Assembly (NCBI GenBank): GCA_964395715.1 | Contig: CAYNAU010000003.1 | Coordinates: forward strand, 62,001-126,000 | DNA length: 64,000 nucleotides | Direction of reading: 5' to 3' | Source: Porticoccus sp964395715 | Lineage (GTDB): Bacteria > Pseudomonadota > Gammaproteobacteria > Pseudomonadales > Porticoccaceae | In this document: positions 1 to 8,880 of the stretch, piece after piece | How the letters are laid out: the number at the start of each line of letters is the position of its first letter | Position numbering within the stretch: position 1 is the first letter of the stretch | Translations under genes and position numbers: made by a program | The notes under the pieces: model-generated | Database searches by the model: none | Seen by the model: only the letters and a program-made list of their open reading frames with translations | Told to the model about the DNA's origin: nothing

Positions 1-333
1 GACTTTGCGGAAGACGAAACCGATGCCTATTACACCAAGCTGGGTATTCGCAAGCCGTTTACCAAGCTGGGTGATACAGCGTTCTACGTCGAGTACGGTT
101 TGTACAAAGATCAGTACAGTGCACTGCTGGGTGAGCAGGGCGTAACTGGCTCAGAACTGACCCGTACCGGTATGGCGATAGAGCAATACTTTGGCAGCAA
201 AATGATCGTATACGGGAAGTATGAGCAAATCGACCTGGATATTGATGATGAAACTGGGTCCGCTGCTGAAGACGTTTACGATGACGTTGATGAGTTGCAC
301 CTGTTCTCTCTGGGTATGACTTATTTCTTCTGA
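1..333 (+). CDS. C-terminal end of a porin-like outer-membrane beta-barrel protein (partial)
   Basis: The reading frame is open from the first base, so the gene begins outside the window. The visible 110 residues alternate hydrophobic and polar positions, with short acidic loops (an Asp-rich stretch near the end). They finish in a Tyr-Phe-Phe motif, and the C-terminal aromatic is the usual BAM recognition signal of outer-membrane barrels. The length and pattern fit the last barrel strands of a general porin (Gram-negative porin family). Substrate cannot be told. A strong hairpin with a T-run follows about 80 bases after the stop, so the gene probably ends its own transcript. Confidence 0.75.
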   Translation, partial: DFAEDETDAYYTKLGIRKPFTKLGDTAFYVEYGLYKDQYSALLGEQGVTGSELTRTGMAIEQYFGSKMIVYGKYEQIDLDIDDETGSAAEDVYDDVDELHLFSLGMTYFF

Positions 334-413
334 GTTAGTGCACCCTGTGTTATGGGTGGAAAACTATCGGTGGCAAGGGCTGGCAGCAAGCCATTCTTTG
401 CCACCTGTTTGAC

Positions 414-442
414 AGAGAGGGTCTCCCAGCCCTCTCTTTTTT
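414..442 (+). terminator. Rho-independent terminator after the porin-like gene
   Basis: Perfect 8-bp stem (AGAGAGGG at 414-421, CCCTCTCT at 430-437) with an 8-base loop, followed by a run of six T. A second inverted repeat lies just before it (GGTGGCAA at 369-376, TTGCCACC at 398-405). Together they form a plausible double terminator for the porin-like gene. Confidence 0.85.
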
Positions 443-790
443 ATGTCCATTTAATAGGCCCTGATATAAACAGCAACGTGGTCTTTAAGTGTGATAAGGA
501 ATTGGCCCACCACAAGAAAAGAGTGGGTGCTATGAAGTAATCCTCATGGCCAGTGGGTAGGAGAGAAAACCTATAATGTAGTAATAGAAAAACAAAAAAA
601 GAGGAGTCTCCTGGCCTTGGGTTAAAGGCTTCGGAGGAGTTGACTATTCTATCAAAATCAAATTTTTGCCATCGGAGGGTTCAGCGTGTTCGGTCCTTTG
701 TGGCGTACCATATTCCGGATGTTTATACGTCCAGATCGAAAGATCCTGCCGATGCAGTTAAGTCATTATTTTGTAAATAAGGATCATAAA
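443..790 (+). other. Intergenic stretch before the first TonB-dependent receptor
   Basis: No convincing gene. The region is AT-rich with A-runs at 590-600. A TTGACT element at 640-645 could be a -35 box, but no good -10 box follows at normal spacing. The receptor frame is open from 686, so part of this stretch could be coding if an earlier start is used. I see no Fur-type palindrome. A palindrome AGGAGACTCCT (on the minus strand, about 602-612) sits next to an A-run and is unexplained. Confidence 0.5.
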
Positions 791-3253
791 ATGCAGGGAA
801 ACTGCCTTACCTCTAACAACAGACAATTTCGGGATTGTTCGCTGCAAGGAGAAAGCATTAGCTCCCCGGGAAACAACCAGCGGTTGGAGGTATTGTCTGG
901 CGATAGCTCTTTATCCAAATGCGCCGGTTTCTGGCATTCAACATTCGCCTCTTGTGGGCTGGTGGTGGGTCTCCATTTATCTGCCCACTGCCATGCCGAG
1001 GGCGTATCTGTGATTGAAGAAGTCGAGGTGGTCGCCGCTGCACCGCGGCAGGGGTTGGCTGCAGATACGGACAGTCTGCCGATGCACGTGCAGTCTCTGA
1101 AACTGGAGCTGGATGATGTGCAGCATACTCCAGCCCTGGGAGACCTGTTGAGTCGACGTTTTGCCGGCGTGACCATGAATATGGCACAGAACAACCCACT
1201 ACAGCCCGATCTCCAGTTCCGCGGCTATACCACTTCTCCTCTGCTCGGCTTGCCCCAGGGTATCGCGGTTTATCAGAACGGTGTGCGTGTGAACGCACCC
1301 TTTGGGGAAACAGTTAACTGGGAACTGCTGCCCCTGGAGGCAATTGACCGGGTAGACCTGATCGCAGGAGCTAATCCGCTGTTCGGATTCAATAGCCTGG
1401 GCGGGGTGTTAAACCTGCGCATGAAAAACGGTTTCAGTTTTGACGAGTCCTGGCTCAGTATGAGTGCCGGTGAGTACGGTCGCCGCCAGAACAGTTTTGA
1501 GTGGGGCGGCAATAATGGTCGCTCCGGATTGTATTTTTACGCCAGCAGTTTCGAAGAAGATGGCTGGCGGGGCAACTCGTTCAGTCGCGTCAACAATATC
1601 TATTCTTCCTACGCCTATCATGGCGATTCCCAAGAGCTGGAATTTTCCGTGCAGTTGGGTGAAGGTTCCCTGCGCGGCAACGGTCCAGCTCCCAAGCAAT
1701 TGCTGGATGCCGAGGGTGATGATGCGGTTTTCACTAACCCGGATATTACCGACAACCGTCTCGTACAGCTCTCCTTGGAGCATCGCTGGTTTCTAGGTAG
1801 TACTACGACGTTAACTACCGGTTTGTTTGCCAGGCGCCTGGGCACACAGTCCTTCAATGGTGATGGCACCGAGTATGAAGAATGTGATGTCGGCGCCGAT
1901 GAATGGCTGGTCGAGGATTTCGATGACGTGGATATGGACGGTGAATGTAATGCTGTCTTTGATAGCGACATCGAATATGTGCTTGACCAGAATGGTCAGT
2001 TGGCGGACGGCGATCTGAACGCCATTAACAACCGCTCCAACACTGTGCAGCGGGATTGGGGTGGTGATATGCAGCTGGAGTGGCAACAGCCTGTTTTTGG
2101 CGTTGAAGCCCACCATCACGTGGGCATCCGTGCCAGCCGTGCCATTACCGAATTCCACTCCCAGGTGGAGTTGGCGGCACTGGCAGATGATCGCAGTACT
2201 ATTTCCAGCGGCAGTTATGTGCCGGAAGAGGCAACGGAAATGGTCACCAGCAGCACAACGGGTGGCCTCTTTTTTGGCACACAGTTATTTCTCAACGAGC
2301 AACTGACGGCGTCCCTGTCGGGTAATTACCTGCAGGCCAACATCAAGCTGGGTGATCGCAGTGGCCAGAACCCGGAGCTGGAAGGCGATCACGATTTTCA
2401 GCATATCAGCCTATCGGCTGGTTTGAATTACCGGTTTACGGATGAGCTGAGTGGCTACATGGCTTACAGTCAGTCCATGCGTCTGCCAACACCCATTGAG
2501 CTGGCCTGTGCTGACCCGGACTTTGAGTGCCGCCTGCCCAATGCCTTCCTGGCTGATCCTCCCCTGGAGAAGGTGGTCGTGGATAACTGGGAAGTAGGGT
2601 TGCGAGGTAGGGCCGACAACTGGCAATGGCAGGGCGCGCTGTTTTACAGCCTTAATCGCGACGACATTATTTTCCAGAGCACCGGAGGCACCCAGGGTAA
2701 CCGCGGTTATTTCGACAATATTGACAGTACAGAGCGGTGGGGCGTTAACCTTTCTGCCCACGGACAGTGGGAGCAGTTGTCCGGTTTCGTGAATTACAGT
2801 TATTTAAAAGCGGTATATGGTGATGACTGGCAGGTTGCGAGCCCCAATCACCCTGCCGCTGATATTGATGGTGCCCTGAGGGTGAAAGAGGGCGATCGCT
2901 TGCCGGGCTTGCCACGGCACAGTATCCAGGCAGAGCTGGGTTATGCGTTGACCGATCAGTTCAAGGTGGCTCTGGAAGGGCAATTGACCTCGTCCATTCA
3001 CGTCAGGGGAGATGAATCCAATCAGATGAGGGAAATTCCCTCCTATGCGGTGTTTGCCTTTACCGGCAGCTTCGCAGTCACTGAGCGGCTGATGTTGACG
3101 GCGCGGGTGGATAATCTGTTCGACCGGGAATATGCCAGTTTCGGGTTGTTGGGAGAGCCCGATGAAGTATTGGGTGATGAGTTTGACGATCCGCTGTTCA
3201 TCAGCAGGGGAGCGCCAAGAACTGCCTGGTTAGGTTTGCGTTGGCAGATCTAG
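791..3253 (+). CDS. TonB-dependent outer-membrane receptor
   Basis: Ligand-gated outer-membrane channel powered by TonB-ExbBD. The start at 791 is chosen because AAGGAT lies 7-8 bases upstream; the frame is open back to 686, which would add 35 atypical residues. From 791 the protein has about 820 residues: a hydrophobic export segment ending near AHC-HA, a plug domain (PDLQFRG, then LDRVDLI-like and FGFNSLGGVLNL motifs), and a long beta-barrel. One extracellular loop region is very acidic and holds two Cys. The C-terminal residue is Ile, not the usual Phe. The next receptor starts 37 bases downstream, so the two are probably cotranscribed. The substrate is not identifiable from sequence; iron chelates are only one option. 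Confidence 0.92.
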   Translation: MQGNCLTSNNRQFRDCSLQGESISSPGNNQRLEVLSGDSSLSKCAGFWHSTFASCGLVVGLHLSAHCHAEGVSVIEEVEVVAAAPRQGLAADTDSLPMHVQSLKLELDDVQHTPALGDLLSRRFAGVTMNMAQNNPLQPDLQFRGYTTSPLLGLPQGIAVYQNGVRVNAPFGETVNWELLPLEAIDRVDLIAGANPLFGFNSLGGVLNLRMKNGFSFDESWLSMSAGEYGRRQNSFEWGGNNGRSGLYFYASSFEEDGWRGNSFSRVNNIYSSYAYHGDSQELEFSVQLGEGSLRGNGPAPKQLLDAEGDDAVFTNPDITDNRLVQLSLEHRWFLGSTTTLTTGLFARRLGTQSFNGDGTEYEECDVGADEWLVEDFDDVDMDGECNAVFDSDIEYVLDQNGQLADGDLNAINNRSNTVQRDWGGDMQLEWQQPVFGVEAHHHVGIRASRAITEFHSQVELAALADDRSTISSGSYVPEEATEMVTSSTTGGLFFGTQLFLNEQLTASLSGNYLQANIKLGDRSGQNPELEGDHDFQHISLSAGLNYRFTDELSGYMAYSQSMRLPTPIELACADPDFECRLPNAFLADPPLEKVVVDNWEVGLRGRADNWQWQGALFYSLNRDDIIFQSTGGTQGNRGYFDNIDSTERWGVNLSAHGQWEQLSGFVNYSYLKAVYGDDWQVASPNHPAADIDGALRVKEGDRLPGLPRHSIQAELGYALTDQFKVALEGQLTSSIHVRGDESNQMREIPSYAVFAFTGSFAVTERLMLTARVDNLFDREYASFGLLGEPDEVLGDEFDDPLFISRGAPRTAWLGLRWQI

Positions 3254-3290
3254 GTGGGCAACTAAACTATAGAAGTAGGGGTGAGCACTG

Positions 3291-5390
3291 ATGACAAAAA
3301 ATAAACTATCTGTGTTGGTTTTTGCACTTGCAACGACGGGGGTCTGTACTGCGGAAGAAGCAGGTGAGCAAGCAGCAGTAAATGACAAAGAGCCAATGGT
3401 ACTGGAAACCATTGTGGTGACCGCGACGCGAGATGAGCAAATGTTGCGCATGCTGCCAGCCAGTGCCACGGTAGTGGATACACAGGCGCTGGACATCACC
3501 AGTCATACCCATATTCAGGAAACCCTGGTACGGGTGCCCGGTGCCAATTTCGCAAGGGGAAATGGCCAGGAATACCTGCCCTCATTGCGTTCTGCCATCC
3601 TGACCGGCGCCGGTGGCTGTGGTAGCGTGCTGACAGCAGTTGATGGTGTACCTTTGCGGGCATCCGGCTTCTGTAATATCAATGAATTATTCGATGGCCA
3701 CACTGAGGTGGCAGAACGCATAGAAGTTATTCGCGGTCCGGGCAGTGCACTCTGGGGTGCCAATGCCATGAACGGGGTGATTAATGTGATCAGCCCACGG
3801 GTGACGGAAGAGCCGGAATATCGTCTTGGTGTTGAGGGTGGTCCCCATGACTATATGCGTATGAAGTTCTCTGCATCGCGCAGAATGGGTGACCACGGTT
3901 TGAGGGCCGATCTCTCCATGGGTCACGACGGCGGCTACCGCCATGACTCCGGTTTTGATCAGCAGAAACTGACTCTGCGTCATGAGTATGACGGGGAGAA
4001 AGTGTCGGTGATGAGCACCCTCTCCATGACCAATTTAAACCAGGAGACCGCGGGCTACATCGTCGGCGATGAAATCTACCGCGACAGACGGGAAAGAAAT
4101 GAAAACCCCAACCCTGAGGCCTTCCGGGATACAAAGAGTGCCCGCTGGGCCAGTCATATCAGGTACCGCCTTGATGACAGCTCCTTCCTTTCGTTCACCC
4201 CGTATGCCCGCTATACCGATATGGATTTCCTGCAGCATTTTCTTCCCGGTACTCCCCTGGAGGAAAACGGCCAGAAGAGCTTCGGGCTGCAGTCGGCCTA
4301 CCACAAACGTTTTGACAATTGGCAAATCGTGACAGGACTCGATCTCGAATACACGGATGCTTTCCTTAAACAGTCACAGGACGCGCCTACAGTGGGTAGT
4401 GCTTTTCTGGTGGCGACTATTCCGGAAGGCAAACACTATGATTACGAGGTGGACGCCATTGTGGCTGCACCATTCATTCATACCAGCTGGCAGATGACTG
4501 AGCGTTTGTCCATGACGGCGGGTCTGCGCTATGAGGTTGTCCGCTACGATTACGACAACCGCATGTTGGACGGCCGTACCGATGAAGATGGCGTGCCCTG
4601 CGGATTTGGTGGTTGCCGTTACAATCGTCCGGCAGACCGCTTTGATCGTTTTGAAAGCTGGTCGCCAAAATTTGGTTTGGTTTATGACTTGGCGGACGAC
4701 CATCAGGTGTATATGAATCTGGCTCAGGGTTTCCGGGCGCCTCAGGCTACAGAACTCTACCGGTTGCAGAATGACCAGGATAAAGCTCACCTGGAATCTG
4801 AAGAGGTGCTGAGTGCCGAGATCGGTGCCCGTGGCCAGTTGGATCGCCTATCCTATGAAATCGCCCTGTACGCTATGAAGAAGCGCCATGAAATCTTCCA
4901 GGATTCTTCGCGACTCAACGTGGATGATGGTGAAATCCGCTCCCGGGGCATAGAAGTGGGGCTGGGTTACCGCTTTAACGAGCAGTGGGACATGGCCTTG
5001 GCAGCCAGCTATGCCGAGCACGAGTACAGCAACCACAGGTTTTCCGGCAGTACCGACATCTATGAAAATGATGTAGATGGTGCACCTCATGATTTCGGCA
5101 GTGCCCGAATTGGGTGGAACTTTCTACCCGGTGCCCGAGCTGAACTGGAGTGGGTACACCAGGGTGAGTACTACACGGACCCGGAAAACGAGCACAGTTA
5201 CGACGGGCATAATATTTTCAATCTTTACAGCTTCTGGCGTTTGAACCCCGCCTGGAAACTTAACGTGCGCGTCACCAATCTGCTGGATAGAAAGTATGCA
5301 GAGCGGGCGGACTACACTACCTTTGGTGGAGATCGTTATTTCCCTGGAGAACCCCGTGCTCTGTATGTGGGCGTAGAGCGCAAGTGGTGA
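3291..5390 (+). CDS. TonB-dependent outer-membrane receptor
   Basis: A 699-residue receptor with signal peptide (residues 1-21), a TonB box-like segment (ETIVVTATR, about 40-48), a plug domain with the characteristic VIRGPGSALWGANAMNGVINV motif, and a 22-strand barrel ending in Trp. The plug has a Cys pair around GGCGS and GFCN, and a GFGGCRYN loop lies in the barrel; siderophore receptors of the FepA/CirA type carry similar loop cysteines. It lies 37 bases behind another receptor and is followed by a terminator, so the pair forms one unit. No transporter, esterase or siderophore gene is nearby, so the ligand remains open. Confidence 0.93.
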   Translation: MTKNKLSVLVFALATTGVCTAEEAGEQAAVNDKEPMVLETIVVTATRDEQMLRMLPASATVVDTQALDITSHTHIQETLVRVPGANFARGNGQEYLPSLRSAILTGAGGCGSVLTAVDGVPLRASGFCNINELFDGHTEVAERIEVIRGPGSALWGANAMNGVINVISPRVTEEPEYRLGVEGGPHDYMRMKFSASRRMGDHGLRADLSMGHDGGYRHDSGFDQQKLTLRHEYDGEKVSVMSTLSMTNLNQETAGYIVGDEIYRDRRERNENPNPEAFRDTKSARWASHIRYRLDDSSFLSFTPYARYTDMDFLQHFLPGTPLEENGQKSFGLQSAYHKRFDNWQIVTGLDLEYTDAFLKQSQDAPTVGSAFLVATIPEGKHYDYEVDAIVAAPFIHTSWQMTERLSMTAGLRYEVVRYDYDNRMLDGRTDEDGVPCGFGGCRYNRPADRFDRFESWSPKFGLVYDLADDHQVYMNLAQGFRAPQATELYRLQNDQDKAHLESEEVLSAEIGARGQLDRLSYEIALYAMKKRHEIFQDSSRLNVDDGEIRSRGIEVGLGYRFNEQWDMALAASYAEHEYSNHRFSGSTDIYENDVDGAPHDFGSARIGWNFLPGARAELEWVHQGEYYTDPENEHSYDGHNIFNLYSFWRLNPAWKLNVRVTNLLDRKYAERADYTTFGGDRYFPGEPRALYVGVERKW

Positions 5391-5433
5391 AATTTACGTC
5401 TAGCTGAATCATCAATTCAGCCTGTTTAAGCTC

Positions 5434-5481
5434 AAACCGCCGGTTTTATTCCCATTTTTGGGCATAGGCCGGCGGTTTTTT
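5434..5481 (+). terminator. Rho-independent terminator of the receptor pair
   Basis: AAACCGCCGG at 5434-5443 pairs with CCGGCGGTTT at about 5469-5478 around a 25-base loop, followed by a T-run. It sits 44 bases after the second receptor stop. Confidence 0.85.
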
Positions 5482-5561
5482 ATGCGAGAAAAAAGTTTAT
5501 CCGTAGTGCCTGTTTTGAGCCGTTTGCTTACCGGGTCTGCGATGTGAGGCGGTGGGCTTGA

Positions 5562-6941
5562 TTACTCTGCGGGGACTTCTGCCTCTGTGCCGACGTGGTA
5601 GGCGGCGAATCCTGACATCACCACTTGGTCCACCGCCATGCCAATGATCCTGCCGATGCCTTTCGCCTTGATGGGGTATTGTGCATTGGTGATCGGGTCG
5701 GTGACCACGCCCAGTACCTGACCTTTGATGACCTGTGCTCCGAGGGTGATTTTGCTGGAAAGGATGCCTCCATACTCAGCGCGAATCCAGTAGGAATCGT
5801 AATAGATCGGTTCAGGGTCACCCCATGTGAACAGCCTGGAAATCATGCCCTGTTTTTCCATAAGACTGTGCAGACTGTTTACCCCTGCCTTTATCTGGTG
5901 TTGTTGTATGCGTAGGGATTCACCGGCTTCCATGGTCACTGCGGTTATACCCATGGCCAGTGCCGCAGTTCGCAACATACCGCGGGTGCCTGTACTGTGG
6001 ACAACCGCGATGCGGTCAAAGCCGCGGGTAAAAGCAGCGACTTCCGGGTTGTTCATATCAGCCCGTAGCTGCGGCAGGTTGGTGCGCCGCAACGAGCCGG
6101 TATGGATATCCACCAGCATGTCACAGTGTCGGATTACCTGGGCAAACAGGGCGTGGGCAAAACGCTCCGCGACATGACCATCTGCCTTGCCGGGAAAGTG
6201 GCGGTTCAGATCCCGGCGATCAGGCAGATAACGGTTGCCCTGCTGAAACCCCTGCAGGTTGACGATGGGAACACCGATGACTTTCCCCGAGAGTTCCATT
6301 GGGTCAAGGTCATACAGTACCCGGCGTACGATCTCTATGCCGTTCAGCTCGTCCCCATGAATGGCCGCCACCAGACACAGCGTTGGACCGGATTTGATGC
6401 CATTGACCACCAGGACGGGGGTTGGTGATGAAAGCCCACTAATTTGCAGCCCCGGTGACCAGCCAATTCGCGTGGAGGTGCCGGGCAGCACTTCGGTATC
6501 GAGTAGGGTGATACTGTCAGGGGGTTGCTGGGCTTCTGATTCGGTAGTTGGCGCCCTAAGTTCAGGCAGAACATCCTGTGGCAGTTCAGAACGTTCTGTG
6601 TCTGACACAAAGGGTTTTGGTGTAGGTGCCGGTGCGACCTCTTTCAGATCTATATTGGGTGCTATTGTGAGTGGCTTGTCATGGACATCTTCAGCCGTGC
6701 CATAGGTTCTTGTGATTTTGGTTTGCCCTGGGGTTGCTTGTCGAGGCAAAGAGTCGTCGATGTCCGCTACATCCTCGTCCTCTGCTTCTTCGGTCATCAG
6801 TTCTTCATTTTCGTCCATGTCCCCTTCAGCCATAACAGTAGGTACCGCCAGGGCCAAGAATAAAAAGAGTAGTGCGACAGAGAGGATTTTTGATAGGCCA
6901 AAAAACATAGCAGGGGAGCTTTTAAAGTGAAGAGACAACAT
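5562..6941 (-). CDS. Secreted succinylglutamate desuccinylase/aspartoacylase-family zinc deacylase
   Basis: M14-like zinc hydrolase of the AstE/aspartoacylase superfamily (COG3608-type), predicted to be periplasmic. The export signal is visible (FFGLSK followed by about 20 hydrophobic residues ending at VMA). Then come about 130 acidic, Pro-rich, probably disordered residues, then the catalytic domain. That domain has the HGDELNG motif (His and Glu zinc ligands), a DRRDLNR motif typical of the family, and a distal zinc ligand in DIHTGS. The C-terminal part resembles the biotinyl-lipoyl-like beta domain seen in these proteins. Starts are uncertain: TTG 6953, ATG 6941 and ATG 6908 are in frame, none with a good Shine-Dalgarno. 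Only 6908 gives a compact signal peptide. Substrate unknown. Confidence 0.88.
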   Translation of the reverse strand: MLSLHFKSSPAMFFGLSKILSVALLFLFLALAVPTVMAEGDMDENEELMTEEAEDEDVADIDDSLPRQATPGQTKITRTYGTAEDVHDKPLTIAPNIDLKEVAPAPTPKPFVSDTERSELPQDVLPELRAPTTESEAQQPPDSITLLDTEVLPGTSTRIGWSPGLQISGLSSPTPVLVVNGIKSGPTLCLVAAIHGDELNGIEIVRRVLYDLDPMELSGKVIGVPIVNLQGFQQGNRYLPDRRDLNRHFPGKADGHVAERFAHALFAQVIRHCDMLVDIHTGSLRRTNLPQLRADMNNPEVAAFTRGFDRIAVVHSTGTRGMLRTAALAMGITAVTMEAGESLRIQQHQIKAGVNSLHSLMEKQGMISRLFTWGDPEPIYYDSYWIRAEYGGILSSKITLGAQVIKGQVLGVVTDPITNAQYPIKAKGIGRIIGMAVDQVVMSGFAAYHVGTEAEVPAE

Positions 6942-7027
6942 TAGAAATAACAATCTATCAGTATAACACTGCCTGCCTTCCAGCCTGGGACAGAATCCCG
7001 GCTGAAAAGACAGCTGTGGTCTTGATA

Positions 7028-8158
7028 TTAACGGATGACCTTCTCGAGCGCAGTATTGAGGCTGGTGACTGTGCGTTCAATGTTATGCAGTTTGTCGAGC
7101 CCGAACAGGCCGATTCGGAAGGTCTTGAACCCTTCCTGCTCATCGCATTGCAGGGGCACACCTGCAGCAATCTGCAGGCCTTCTGCAAGAAATTTTTTGC
7201 CATTGTGAATATCGGTATCCTCGGTGTAGCTCACCACGACCCCTGGAGCCTGGAAGCCTTCAGCAGCAACGCTTTTGATGCCCTTTTCTTTCAGCAGGGC
7301 TCGCACACGTTTGCCCAACTCAATTTGCTCTTGGCGAACCTTTTCAAAACCGTAGGATTGCGTTTCTTTCATGGTGTCCCGAAATTTCAACAGGGCATCG
7401 GTTGGCATAGTGGCGTGGTAGGCATGGCCACCATTTTCGTAGGCTTCCATGATCTGCAGCCATTTTTTCAGGTCGCAGGCAAAGCTGCTGCTCACGGTCT
7501 CGTCAATGCGTTTACGGGCTTCTTCACCCAGCATGACCAGGGCACTACAGGGCGATGCGCTCCAGCCTTTCTGGGGTGCACTGATCAGAATATCAACACC
7601 CAGCGATTTCATATCGACCCACAACGTACCTGAGGCGATACAGTCCAGTACAAACATGCCTCCCACAGAATGAACCGCCTCGGAAACGGCGCGAATGTAG
7701 TCATCCGGCAGTAACATGCCGGAGGCCGTCTCCACATGGGGTGCAAACACCAGGGCAGGCTTCTCTGCCTTGATGGTGGCAACGACCTCGTCAATGGGCG
7801 CCGGAGCCAGGGCCGGGGTCTGTGAGTCATCTATCGGTCGTGCTTTCATGACGATGTTGTCATCACTGATATGCCCCATCTCGAGAATCTGGCTCCAGCG
7901 AAAGCTGAACCAGCCATTGCGGATAATCAGACATTTTTCCCCTGTGGCAAATTGCCGGGCCACTGCTTCCATGCCGTAGGTGCCGCCACCCGGGACAACT
8001 GCAACAGCGGTGGCGTTATAAACCTCTTTAAGTGTACTGGAAATGTCATTCATGACCGCCTGAAAGCGCTTGGACATATGATTCAGTGACCGGTCTGTAA
8101 AGACAACGGAATATTCAAGCAGACCATCCGGGTCAGTGTTGGGAAGTAAGCCGGGCAT
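7028..8158 (-). CDS. Class V aminotransferase (serine-pyruvate / alanine-glyoxylate type)
   Basis: PLP-dependent fold-type I transaminase, 376 residues. It shows the GGGTYGMEA phosphate-binding stretch, the HVETASG segment, the DCIASG Asp that contacts PLP nitrogen, and the SAPQKGWSASP motif carrying the Schiff-base lysine. This is the PucG/AgxT/SPT subfamily, which moves an amino group from alanine or serine to glyoxylate or pyruvate. AAGGAA sits 8 bases before the ATG. It stands alone, convergent with nothing and about 70 bases upstream of the deacylase gene on the same strand. Exact amino donor cannot be stated. Confidence 0.9.
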   Translation of the reverse strand: MPGLLPNTDPDGLLEYSVVFTDRSLNHMSKRFQAVMNDISSTLKEVYNATAVAVVPGGGTYGMEAVARQFATGEKCLIIRNGWFSFRWSQILEMGHISDDNIVMKARPIDDSQTPALAPAPIDEVVATIKAEKPALVFAPHVETASGMLLPDDYIRAVSEAVHSVGGMFVLDCIASGTLWVDMKSLGVDILISAPQKGWSASPCSALVMLGEEARKRIDETVSSSFACDLKKWLQIMEAYENGGHAYHATMPTDALLKFRDTMKETQSYGFEKVRQEQIELGKRVRALLKEKGIKSVAAEGFQAPGVVVSYTEDTDIHNGKKFLAEGLQIAAGVPLQCDEQEGFKTFRIGLFGLDKLHNIERTVTSLNTALEKVIR

Positions 8159-8504
8159 GGGGAGTTCCTTTTGGTAGTTTTCTGGTTGTTATCAGGCCAT
8201 ATTTCTTAGAGGTTGGCGATTATATTTTAACCGGGCCAGGAATCCCAAAATGCTGACAGAATCCTGATCTGAAAGAAGCCTCAGTTACTGAAAAAAGACG
8301 GGCCAGGTGGCGTAAAAAACACTTCAAAAAGCGGCTGGCCCCAAAATTTCAATAATCTTCTAAGGTATTGATTTGTGGAAAAAAAAGCTATATTTTTGAC
8401 CCAACATTCAGCAAAAGTGGGAGATTTTCCATCCACGTCGAATGTATTATTAATAGCATGTTAATGCAGTGATTATTAACCGACAATAAGATGTTGAGGG
8501 TACT
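8159..8504. other. Intergenic stretch, AT-rich
   Basis: No gene seen. It separates a minus-strand transaminase from a plus-strand small protein, so it should hold two divergent promoters. A 7-bp inverted repeat (GGGCCAG at 8300-8306, CTGGCCC at 8335-8341) spans a 28-base loop. The 8370-8500 part is strongly AT-rich, consistent with a promoter and leader of the small gene at 8505, but I could not fix clear -35/-10 boxes. Confidence 0.5.
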
Positions 8505-8717
8505 ATGGCTAGATATATTGTGACAAAAAACGCACAAGAAAATGGGGATCATATTGTGCACAACATGGGCACCTGGTGTCCGGACTTACCTGACTCTGTA
8601 GATCAGAAATCGCTGGGCAACTTCCCTACTTGTCGCGCAGCTATGCGTGAGGCTAAAAAACACTTTGAACAGGTCAACGGCTGTTTCAAGTGTTCACGAC
8701 AATGCCATATCGCGTAA
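8505..8717 (+). CDS. Small Cys-rich conserved-looking hypothetical protein
   Basis: A 70-residue soluble protein with GAGGG five bases before the ATG and a strong terminator right after it, so it is a monocistronic gene. It contains five Cys: one in TWCPDL, one in FPTCRAA, then GCFKC and RQC near the C-terminus, with a final His, a layout suggesting metal binding. The pattern (YIVTKNAQENGDHIVHN start, GNFPTCRAAMREAKKHF, NGCFKCS end) resembles a small uncharacterised family I recall from Bacteroidetes and gammaproteobacteria. No function is known to me. Confidence 0.75.
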   Translation: MARYIVTKNAQENGDHIVHNMGTWCPDLPDSVDQKSLGNFPTCRAAMREAKKHFEQVNGCFKCSRQCHIA

Positions 8718-8733
8718 TTTGCCTAGAAGAGTG

Positions 8734-8763
8734 AAAGGGCCATTATGATGGCCCTTTTTTTTG
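8734..8763 (+). terminator. Rho-independent terminator
   Basis: AAAGGGCCAT (8734-8743) pairs with ATGGCCCTTT (8748-8757) around a four-base loop and runs into an uninterrupted T-tract to 8762. It lies 16 bases after the small Cys-rich gene. Confidence 0.92.
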
Positions 8764-8880
8764 CCTGTTAAACGGGCAATGAGGGGAAACGGTAGTGAAG
8801 ATTGTCGCCTTTAGAATCTCCCGTAGATAAAATTCGTGAGTCATTTTGGTAGTTAACCGCTATATGCAAAGGATGTAATG

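Noticed and set aside
352..540. Open frame of 62 codons after the porin-like gene
   Set aside because: It runs through the terminator hairpin, has no ribosome site, and its composition is not protein-like.
601..620. GCCAGGAGACTC on the minus strand, like part of a cobalamin riboswitch box
   Set aside because: It is on the strand opposite to the receptor genes, no other riboswitch elements are present, and no minus-strand gene follows it.
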